DNA of 64,000 nucleotides from Trueperella pecoris (GTDB lineage: Bacteria > Actinomycetota > Actinomycetes > Actinomycetales > Actinomycetaceae). The notes under the pieces were generated by a model, which had not been told where the DNA came from, searched no databases, and saw only the letters and a program-made list of their open reading frames with translations. The position numbers and the translations under genes were made by a program. Shown here one piece after another: positions 10,300 through 17,250 of the stretch (positions are counted from its first letter, which is position 1; every line of letters starts with the position of its first letter). Where the stretch lies: contig NZ_CP053291.1 of assembly GCF_014926385.1 (NCBI RefSeq), forward strand, positions 1,674,001 to 1,738,000. Direction: 5' to 3'.

Positions 10300-10827
10300 A
10301 TGGACTTCGACGTCACAATCGAGATTCCCAAGGGCAATCGCAACAAGTACGAGGTGGACCACGAAACCGGCCGCATCCGTCTTGACCGCATGCTCTTCAC
10401 GTCCACCCGCTACCCGGATGATTACGGCTTCATCGATGGAACTCTTGGCGAGGACGGCGATCCGCTCGACGCCCTGGTTCTGCTCGATGAGCCCACCTTC
10501 CCCGGATGCGTGATCCGCTGCCGTGCACTGGGCATGTTCCGCATGAAGGACGAGGCGGGAGGCGATGACAAGGTCGTGTGCGTCCCCACGGGTGACCAGC
10601 GTGCATCTTGGCGCACCGAACTCGAGGACATCTCCGAGTTCCACCGCCTGGAGATCCAGCACTTCTTCGAGGTCTACAAGGACCTCGAGCCCGGCAAGTC
10701 GGTTGAGGGCGCGCACTGGGTTGGTCGCGAAGAGACCGAGCGCGAGATCCAGGCATCCTTCCAGCGTGCAATCGACACCGGTTACTACGACCACAACCCG
10801 AAGCTGCACCCTGACAACATGAAGTAG
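10300..10827 (+). CDS. ppa: inorganic pyrophosphatase
   Basis: A 175-residue soluble family I pyrophosphatase that hydrolyses PPi to phosphate and so pulls biosynthetic reactions forward. The metal-binding signature [10 protein letters not shown] lies at about residues 50-60, preceded by [10 protein letters not shown]. The start is the ATG at 10300 with AAAGGAGAG just upstream; a longer frame from 10054 lies in the promoter region and is rejected. A TACAAT hexamer at 10264-10269 is a likely -10 element. The gene is divergent from dacB, and its 3' side carries a long perfect stem-loop. Confidence 0.96.
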   Translation: MDFDVTIEIPKGNRNKYEVDHETGRIRLDRMLFTSTRYPDDYGFIDGTLGEDGDPLDALVLLDEPTFPGCVIRCRALGMFRMKDEAGGDDKVVCVPTGDQRASWRTELEDISEFHRLEIQHFFEVYKDLEPGKSVEGAHWVGREETEREIQASFQRAIDTGYYDHNPKLHPDNMK

Positions 10828-10856
10828 TCCGGGCCGTACTCCCGCGCAAACCGCAC

Positions 10857-10913
10857 TAAGCTGATCGCCGCTGTACTAACTTTCAGCAAGTTAGTACAGC
10901 GGCGATCAGCTTA
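10857..10913. terminator. perfect 26-bp stem-loop between convergent ppa and NlpC/P60 genes
   Basis: Arms at 10857-10882 and 10888-10913 are perfect reverse complements over 26 bp with a 5-base loop. It starts 30 bases after the ppa stop and lies before the convergent NlpC/P60 stop, so it probably ends transcription from both sides. There is no T-tract on either side. The stem is much longer than a usual intrinsic terminator. Confidence 0.75.
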
Positions 10914-10916
10914 ATA

Positions 10917-10976
10917 GGGTTTCGGCGAGCCGGGCCGGGTTTCGGCGAGCCGGGCCGGGTTTCGGCGAGCTGGGCC
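10917..10976. repeat. three tandem 20-bp repeats
   Basis: Three head-to-tail copies of gggtttcggcgagccgggcc occupy 10917-10936, 10937-10956 and 10957-10976. The first two are identical and the third has one change (c to t). They follow directly after the 26-bp stem-loop in the intergenic space between convergent genes. No coding role is apparent. Confidence 0.9.
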
Positions 10977-11001
10977 GGACTGGCCACCCCAGCCCAGCCC
11001 C

Positions 11002-12621
11002 CTACCGTACGCGCAGGTAGATCGGGTTGCCCCAGACGGCGCTCTCTTCGGTGCCGATGGACGGGTTCCATGCGGCAATGTGCATGCCGTTGCCGGTGTA
11101 GATGCCGACGTGGCCGGGCCACCACATCACGTCACCGGGACGAGCCTGCGAAGCCGGGACCTGCTGGTATGCACCCCAGTACTGGCCGACGGAGGAGCCG
11201 GTGCGGCGCGGGGTGGTCACCCCGAACTTCTGGTAGACGTACCAGACGTAGCCAACGCAGTCCCATCCGGTCGTGGGCGAGACACCACCCCAGACGTAGG
11301 GGGCGCCAGCGAACTGGCGTGCGTAGGCGACCACGTCCTGGCCAGCCCCCGACGACGCGGCAGCGGCAGCAGCCTTTTCCGCGGCGGCCTTCTCAGCCGC
11401 GGCACGTTCGGCGGCAGCCTTTTCAGCGGCCTCGCGTGCGGCCTTTTCCTTGGCAGCCTTCTCGGCGGCAGCCTTTTCAGCGGCCTCCTTGGCGGCCTTG
11501 TTGGAGGCCTCCTTGGCGGCCTTCTCAGCCGCGGCACGCTCGGCGGCGGCCTTCTCAGCGGCGGCACGCTCCTCGGCTGCCTTCTGGGTGGCCTCGCGGT
11601 CAGCCTTCTCCTTGGCGGCCTTCTCGGCGGCGGCACGCTGCTGGGCTGCGTACTCGGCGGCTTCCTTGGCGGCCTGCTCGTTGTTTGCCTTGGCCGGACC
11701 GGTTGAGTTAGCGGCGGCGTCGGCCAGGCGTGCGGCCTCGCGCTCGGCGGCGGTAGCGGCGGCGTCAGCAGCGGCGGCCTTGGTCGCGGACTTCTGGGCA
11801 GCAGCCTGGGCCTCGTTGGCGGCGCGTTCCTGCGCGTCGCGGGCAGCCTTCGTCACGACGACGTCCGCGGCGGCCTGCGCCTTCGCCTTACGGTCCAATT
11901 CCAGCTGAGCGAGGCGCTCGCGCTCGAGGTCGACCGTCGTGCCGCGCTGGGCGGCGAGGTCGACGGCGAGGACATCGCGGCGGTGCTGGGCGGCGGCGAG
12001 CATGTCGGTCTGTGCGGTGGCGGCCTTGCTGGCCTCGTCGGCGGCGGTGAACACCTGCTCGGCGGCCTTGGCCTGGTCGCTGGCGGCCTGATCGGCGTCG
12101 GCCTGCATCACACGCGCGATTTCTTCGAGCGCCTTGAAGCGCTGTACCTTGGAGTCAACCGAGTTGGCCACGGCGCCGTAGGCCTGCGAACGCTTGTTGG
12201 CTTCCTCCACCGATTCCGCGCCGAAGAGGTAGTAGGACTGCGTCACTTCCCCGGCGTGGTTCTTGTACATGACCTGGGAGACCGAGCCGAGCTGGCGGCG
12301 AGCCTCTTCGAGTTCGGCAAGCGCGGCATTCGCCTTTTCTTGTGCGGCGACGGCTAGGGAGATCGACTCGGCGAGGTCGGCCTGGGCCGTCATCGCGGCG
12401 GCCTGCGCAATGGCGGCTGCGGCAGTGGCTTCGTTGCTCTGCGTGGCCAGGCGCGCCAGTTCGAGTTCGATATCGGCCAACGAGCGGGAGGTGGTCTCCT
12501 GCTTGGCGTAGGCGCTATCGATGTCGTTTTCCGATATGGGTGTTGCTACTGCGGGCGCCGCGGCTGATGCCGCGAGCCCGAGAGCCGAGATAAGAACCAG
12601 TGACTTACGTGCCCAGGTCAC
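11002..12621 (-). CDS. secreted NlpC/P60 peptidoglycan hydrolase with coiled-coil (RipC/CwlO-like)
   Basis: The protein has 539 residues from the GTG at 12621, which has GGAGGTG about 5-7 bases upstream and gives a clean signal peptide (hydrophobic SLVLISALGLAASAAAPAVA, about residues 6-26). A long coiled coil follows, including an alanine-rich section of repeated AAEKAAKEKA-type heptads (about 270-420). The C-terminal NlpC/P60 domain starts near residue 427, with catalytic Cys455 in GWDCVGY, His504 in PGHVGIY and a third polar residue near His514. Such proteins cleave D-Glu-mDAP-type bonds and help daughter-cell separation; the coiled coil probably docks to FtsEX or keeps the enzyme autoinhibited (inference from RipC/CwlO-like proteins). 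Confidence 0.9.
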   Translation of the reverse strand: MTWARKSLVLISALGLAASAAAPAVATPISENDIDSAYAKQETTSRSLADIELELARLATQSNEATAAAAIAQAAAMTAQADLAESISLAVAAQEKANAALAELEEARRQLGSVSQVMYKNHAGEVTQSYYLFGAESVEEANKRSQAYGAVANSVDSKVQRFKALEEIARVMQADADQAASDQAKAAEQVFTAADEASKAATAQTDMLAAAQHRRDVLAVDLAAQRGTTVDLERERLAQLELDRKAKAQAAADVVVTKAARDAQERAANEAQAAAQKSATKAAAADAAATAAEREAARLADAAANSTGPAKANNEQAAKEAAEYAAQQRAAAEKAAKEKADREATQKAAEERAAAEKAAAERAAAEKAAKEASNKAAKEAAEKAAAEKAAKEKAAREAAEKAAAERAAAEKAAAEKAAAAAASSGAGQDVVAYARQFAGAPYVWGGVSPTTGWDCVGYVWYVYQKFGVTTPRRTGSSVGQYWGAYQQVPASQARPGDVMWWPGHVGIYTGNGMHIAAWNPSIGTEESAVWGNPIYLRVR

Positions 12622-12975
12622 TCGCCACCTCCATGTGCGTGAATAAAAACTTATGGCGTGTCGCCTTGACAAGCGCCAACCACTCGCACATAACCGTATA
12701 CCTTTTCGTTATAAAAGGAAACACGAGAAACTTATTTCACTTACATTACTTCTGCCACAGATTTCACATCTGTCACACGGCTATCACATTTGCCCAGCTT
12801 GAACACGCCTCATCCCCGCTCTCAACGCCGTCCCTAGCTGTGGACATTCTTTGCGCGGCTTCGCGCCCGCCTCTATGGTGGAGGCATGATGAAGCGAATG
12901 TGATGCGGGCGTCAGCCCTCCTCGGACTGGCCCGGCGCCCTTGACCTTGTTGTTATCCGCGCAATGAAGGAACCA
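12622..12975. other. divergent intergenic region between NlpC/P60 gene and metX
   Basis: This 354-base spacer holds the promoters of both neighbours. On the plus strand TTGACA at 12666-12671 is followed after 17 bases by CATAAC at 12689-12694, a fair promoter. A short inverted repeat ccttttcgttataaaagg lies at about 12701-12718. I found no recognisable c-di-AMP riboswitch, although one often precedes actinobacterial NlpC/P60 genes. No credible ORF is present. Confidence 0.5.
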
Positions 12976-14229
12976 ATGACTGCCCGCGACATTTCACTTC
13001 CCGCCTTCCTCGTCGGCTACCCGCCACTCACCCCCGTCACCGACGCGGCCCCCGTGGCCGATTTCGATATCGGCTACCATCCCCCGCTCATCGCCAAGCC
13101 CATCCCCGCCAGCGGCGCCTGGCGTGAGGGCGACGATCCCGGCGAACGCCATTTTCTCGACGTCGGCCCGATGGACCTCGAACTCGGCGGCCGCTTGCCC
13201 GCCGTCCGGCTCGCGTTCGAGACGTGGGGAAAGCTCAACGACGCCGGCACCAACGCCGTGCTCCTGTGCCACGCCCTGACCGGCGATTCGCACGCCACCT
13301 CCGCCGAGGGCACGGACGGGTGGTGGAACGACATCGTCGGGCCCGGCAAGGCCATCGACACGAACCGCTGGTTCGTCGTGTGCCCGAATGTTTTGGGCGG
13401 ATGCCAAGGGTCAACGGGCCCATCCTCGAACGCCCCCGATGGCCAGCCGTGGGGCTCCCGCTTCCCCGAGGTGACGATTAGGGATATGTGTGCCGCCGAA
13501 TACCGCCTGGCCGAGCAGCTGGGCGTGCGGCGCTGGGCGCTGGTGGCGGGGGCTTCTTTCGGCGGCAACCGCGTGATGGAGTGGGCGGCGTCGTATCCGC
13601 AGATGACGGGCGCGATCGCCGTGCTGGTGGCGGGCCCGGCCACCACAGCCGAGCAGATTGCCTACCAGAAGACGCAAAACCAGGCCATCCTGTTCGACCC
13701 GGCCTTTCGCGGCGGCGACTACTATTCCCTGCCCGACGGCGCCGGCCCGCACCGCGGCCTCGGCCTGGCCCGCGAGCTGGCCCACATCACCTACCGCTGC
13801 CCCACCGAGTTCGACCAACGCTTCGGGCGCACCCCGCAGGAGGGCGAGGATCCCTTGGCGGGCGGTCGCTATGCGGTGGCCTCATATTTGGATTACCACG
13901 CCTACAAGCTCGCCGTCCGCTTCGACGCCAATTCTTACCTGCGCATCTCCCAGGCGATGATCACGCACGACATCGGGCGCGGGCGTGGCGGGACGGCGGC
14001 GGTGATCGCGCAGCTCACGATGCCGGCGCTGGTGGTGTCGGTGGATTCGGACCGGCTCTTCTATCCGCGCGACGTCGAGGCGCTGGCCACGGCGTTACCC
14101 GGCTCGGGCCCGGTACGCCACGTCCACTCCGAGTACGGCCACGACGGCTTCCTCATCGAAAACGATCAGGTGACGAAGATTCTTCGCGGCTTCCTCGACG
14201 ATCCGTCGATCTTTCCCGACGCCGTCTGA
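12976..14229 (+). CDS. metX: homoserine O-acetyltransferase
   Basis: A 417-residue alpha/beta-hydrolase-fold enzyme that acetylates homoserine with acetyl-CoA, the first committed step of methionine synthesis. The nucleophile elbow GASFGG holds the catalytic Ser near residue 194. The Asp is in VSVDSDRLFYP and the His in YGHDGFLIE near the C-terminus. The family-typical HALTGDSHA and NVLGGCQGSTGP blocks are present. I prefer the ATG at 12976, which has AAGGA 4-5 bases before it; the ATG at 12964 has no ribosome-binding site. The alpha/beta hydrolase gene follows after 36 bases. Acetyl rather than succinyl specificity is inferred from family membership. Confidence 0.93.
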   Translation: MTARDISLPAFLVGYPPLTPVTDAAPVADFDIGYHPPLIAKPIPASGAWREGDDPGERHFLDVGPMDLELGGRLPAVRLAFETWGKLNDAGTNAVLLCHALTGDSHATSAEGTDGWWNDIVGPGKAIDTNRWFVVCPNVLGGCQGSTGPSSNAPDGQPWGSRFPEVTIRDMCAAEYRLAEQLGVRRWALVAGASFGGNRVMEWAASYPQMTGAIAVLVAGPATTAEQIAYQKTQNQAILFDPAFRGGDYYSLPDGAGPHRGLGLARELAHITYRCPTEFDQRFGRTPQEGEDPLAGGRYAVASYLDYHAYKLAVRFDANSYLRISQAMITHDIGRGRGGTAAVIAQLTMPALVVSVDSDRLFYPRDVEALATALPGSGPVRHVHSEYGHDGFLIENDQVTKILRGFLDDPSIFPDAV

Positions 14230-14265
14230 CCCCACACCCCTGCCACGATCGGGGATAATGGTGAC

Positions 14266-15363
14266 ATGACGTGGACCCCTGACTCCCTCGGCGAGCATTT
14301 CTACCAGCGCATCCTCCCGCTTCACGATGACGAATACGGGCCGAACCGCGCCGTCCTGGTCACACACGACCCGGCTCGGGCAGGCGCGCAGGAAACCCGC
14401 GACGAGGTGGGGCAGGCGGAAGGCGAGCAGACGGCGTCGTTCGCATTGCTGGCCATCCACGGCTGGAACGACTACTTCTATCATTACGAGTTCGCCGAGC
14501 AAATCACGGCGCTGGGCGGCCAATTTTACGCACTTGACCTGCGCAAATATGGCCGGGCACATATGGAGGGCCAGATGTGGGGCTACGTGGAGGACATGTC
14601 GACCTACGATGAGGAGATCCACGAGGCGCTCGACGTCATTTATGAGGAGCATGGCTACGACGTCCCGATTTTCCTTTATGGTCATTCGACCGGCGGCCTG
14701 ACCGCGACGCTGTGGGCGGACCGCCACCCGGGCGCGCTCGCCGGCCTGATTCTCAACTCGCCGTGGATCGAATTCCAGGGCGCCACGGCCGTGCGAATGA
14801 TGAGTCAGCCGATCCTTGACACGCTGCACCGCCTCTCCCCCACAGCCGTCATCCCGCAAACCGACAACGGCTACTACCAGCGCCTTCTGACGGGTTACAT
14901 GAGTGAGGAGGAGCGCCGGGCCTGGGTCGCCGAGGAGGAGGCCGCGGGGCGCGACGCCGTCGACCCGTTTTTCATCGAAGGTGGTTGGAATCCCGATCCT
15001 CGCTATCGTCACGTGCCGACGTTCCCGATTCGTGCCGGGTGGTTGCGCGCGGTGGTCAAGGGCCATGAGCGGGTCGCCCGGGGGCTCGACATTAAATGCC
15101 CGATCCTCGTGCTGACCAGCACGAAGACCTATTACAGCGAGGACTGGGATGACAACATGCGCCACGCGGACACGGTGTTGAACGTGGATCAGATCTGGAA
15201 GCGCATTCCGTGGCTGGGCAAGGTCGCCACGCTGGCAAAGATCACCGACGGCATTCACGACGTATTGCTCTCGCGCGAGTCAGCGCGCAAACAAGCCTAC
15301 TGGCACATCGGCGCGTTTATTCGTACGTGGGCGGGAGCGCCGAACGTCGGCCAGCTCGACTGA
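14266..15363 (+). CDS. alpha/beta hydrolase (lysophospholipase / S33-like)
   Basis: A 365-residue cytosolic alpha/beta hydrolase. The nucleophile elbow GHSTG is at residues 139-143 with Ser141, and the oxyanion region IHGWNDY lies at about 64-70. A probable catalytic His lies in DGIHDVLLSRE near the end. The sequence resembles the serine aminopeptidase S33 / monoglyceride lipase group (Hydrolase_4). It follows metX by 36 bases on the same strand but is not a known methionine enzyme. The substrate is unknown. The convergent neighbour begins 106 bases past its stop. Confidence 0.85.
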   Translation: MTWTPDSLGEHFYQRILPLHDDEYGPNRAVLVTHDPARAGAQETRDEVGQAEGEQTASFALLAIHGWNDYFYHYEFAEQITALGGQFYALDLRKYGRAHMEGQMWGYVEDMSTYDEEIHEALDVIYEEHGYDVPIFLYGHSTGGLTATLWADRHPGALAGLILNSPWIEFQGATAVRMMSQPILDTLHRLSPTAVIPQTDNGYYQRLLTGYMSEEERRAWVAEEEAAGRDAVDPFFIEGGWNPDPRYRHVPTFPIRAGWLRAVVKGHERVARGLDIKCPILVLTSTKTYYSEDWDDNMRHADTVLNVDQIWKRIPWLGKVATLAKITDGIHDVLLSRESARKQAYWHIGAFIRTWAGAPNVGQLD

Positions 15364-15469
15364 GGCTCTGAGGCCCGCGCGTAGGTCGCCACGCCGCTAG
15401 GTGCGGGCGGTGTGGGAATGCGGTGGGCCTGGGTGCGTCGATCCGGGCTAGTTGAGCGGCCGTGACGGG

Positions 15470-17191
15470 TTAGGCGAAGTCGCCGAGTGTGCGCCCGTCG
15501 GGCACCTGCCATAGGTGCCAGCCGTCGGCGTATGGGTTTCCGGAGGCCGTGGCTGCCGCTTCGGACGGGTCCGCAAACGTGCCGACGCCGATGATGTCAA
15601 TCAGCCCGCTGCTGGTGAGATACCCGTGGAGGGCGCGGTGCTTGCGCCGCGAGCGCCACGTCAGTTTCGCGACGCCGATCTCAGCGACGATACGTTGCAT
15701 CCGCGGATCCGGGGTGGGCGCCGCCTCAGACCGGGGGTGTTCAGCCGCAGTGCGCTCAGCGCGCTGATCAGTGCGGGACTCCAAGCGGGACTCGACGCGA
15801 TGTTCGGGACGTGGCTCGGCACGGTGTTCGGCGCGGGCCTCCGGAACTACGGTGGCTTCCGGCCCGACGCGCCGCGGGGCGGGAACGATCTGGGACGGAT
15901 CGGAGACAGCGGCAGAGCGCTCGTCCCAGCGATCCGACTTCAACGCGGCGTCGGCTACCGCCTCAGAGGAGGCCTCCGAGGAGAATCGCTCGGAGAAGAT
16001 CTGGGCGTTGTTCTCCGCCTTCGGCGCGCTCATGTCCCACAGGCGCTGTTCGGCGCGCTTGGATTCGGCCTTGAGGAGGTCGTACATCGTGACGCCGACG
16101 TCCTTGCGGTTCTTCTCAAGCCGCGCCCACATGTCATCGTGCTGAGCCTGGCGAGCGACCTTGTCCGCCCGCCGGCGTTCCACGGATCCGAGCACGTCCG
16201 ACGCGTCGCGCTTGGCGGGGCGTTCCTTTTCGTACTGCCATCCGATGATTTCCCACGCGGCGTCGTAGCGCTGGGCACGGTCGATGATGGCGGTCTCTTC
16301 ATCGGCAGGGAAATCCGTGGCGGCATGGGCGGGCTCGGGCTCTGCCACAGCCGCCGCTTCCGCCACGGGCGCGTTCGTAGCCGCCGGCTCGCGGTCCGGC
16401 TCGGCTGGGGCCTCGGGCGCGGTCTCGGCCTCAGCCACAGGCTCGGCCTCGGCGAAAACGACCGGGGTGGAGATTGCCTCCATCTCGACCGTCTCCGGCT
16501 CCGGGTCGGCAAAATCGGCAGGGCCGGTCATGCCTTCTTCCGAGCCGGCAGTGCCGTCCTCCGGGCGAGCCGTGCTGCCCTCGGCGGGATGCACAACGCC
16601 GTCTGTATCAGTGGCCTCCGCGGCCACGTCAATCGCCACCGGCTGGCTTCCGGGCTCAATCACGCCGCGATTTTCCATCACATCAGCGATCTCGACGAGC
16701 AGGCCGCTCACACCCTCGTGCACAACAACCCGGTAGGCCTCAACCCCCACGTGACGCAAGGCGGAGATGGGACGACGCACATCGACGTCGTAGTCAAAGG
16801 CGAAAATGAACAGGCGGGGGCCGCGCTTCATGAGCGGTGGAGAGGATTCGACGAATCGTTGGTAGTCCGCATCGAAGGCGGACTCGCCGCCCGTGTACAT
16901 GTTGGCCAGCGTCAAACGGCTCATCTCACCGTGGCGGCCGGCGCGGGTCAGCGCGCTGACGAAGGCATCGGAGGACAGGGTTTCCAGCACGTCGATGGTG
17001 ACGACCTGACCGGTCGGATCGAGTGCGAGGAGCGATTGACTTTCCTCCGCCCATCCGACGGGAAACAGCGGCCTGTCAATGAATTCCAAGGATTGTGCGC
17101 GAACGGCATTCAGCACCTCATCGCTGACCTGAGTGACCACCGACTGCGGAGCCGCTACGAGGTGACCATTGCGTAATGCGAAAACTCCCAC
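15470..17191 (-). CDS. uncharacterised protein with RAMA-like C-terminal domain
   Basis: The protein has 573 residues from the GTG at 17191, which has GGGAAGGGAGAAC immediately upstream. A folded N-terminal domain covers about residues 1-190 and contains PRLFIFAFDYDVDVRRPI, weakly reminiscent of NucS/DUF91-like nuclease folds. A long Ala/Glu/Pro-rich linker runs over about 195-330 and a charged region follows. The last about 75 residues (TSSGLIDI, ADPSEAAATASG, GWHLWQV) resemble RAMA domains, which in other proteins accompany DNA methylases and restriction enzymes. No catalytic motif can be pointed to. Function unknown; a DNA-linked role is only suggested by the RAMA likeness. Confidence 0.6.
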   Translation of the reverse strand: MGVFALRNGHLVAAPQSVVTQVSDEVLNAVRAQSLEFIDRPLFPVGWAEESQSLLALDPTGQVVTIDVLETLSSDAFVSALTRAGRHGEMSRLTLANMYTGGESAFDADYQRFVESSPPLMKRGPRLFIFAFDYDVDVRRPISALRHVGVEAYRVVVHEGVSGLLVEIADVMENRGVIEPGSQPVAIDVAAEATDTDGVVHPAEGSTARPEDGTAGSEEGMTGPADFADPEPETVEMEAISTPVVFAEAEPVAEAETAPEAPAEPDREPAATNAPVAEAAAVAEPEPAHAATDFPADEETAIIDRAQRYDAAWEIIGWQYEKERPAKRDASDVLGSVERRRADKVARQAQHDDMWARLEKNRKDVGVTMYDLLKAESKRAEQRLWDMSAPKAENNAQIFSERFSSEASSEAVADAALKSDRWDERSAAVSDPSQIVPAPRRVGPEATVVPEARAEHRAEPRPEHRVESRLESRTDQRAERTAAEHPRSEAAPTPDPRMQRIVAEIGVAKLTWRSRRKHRALHGYLTSSGLIDIIGVGTFADPSEAAATASGNPYADGWHLWQVPDGRTLGDFA

Positions 17192-17250
17192 ACGTTCTCC
17201 CTTCCCCCTCAAGGGTACCCGACGCCGCTGACATACTGACCGCCTTCACA

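Noticed and set aside
10917-10976. Possible CRISPR repeats
   Set aside because: The copies are directly adjacent with no spacers, and no cas genes are present.
11070-11711. Arg/Gln-rich and Gly/Leu-rich frames opposite the NlpC/P60 gene
   Set aside because: Produced by the alanine-lysine repeat coding on the other strand.
12622-12975. Possible c-di-AMP riboswitch upstream of the NlpC/P60 gene
   Set aside because: Expected from the gene family, but the conserved core sequence is not visible.
15515-17176. 553-codon frame opposite the RAMA-like gene
   Set aside because: No ribosome-binding site and composition of a shadow; the minus-strand gene has a good start signal and domain structure.
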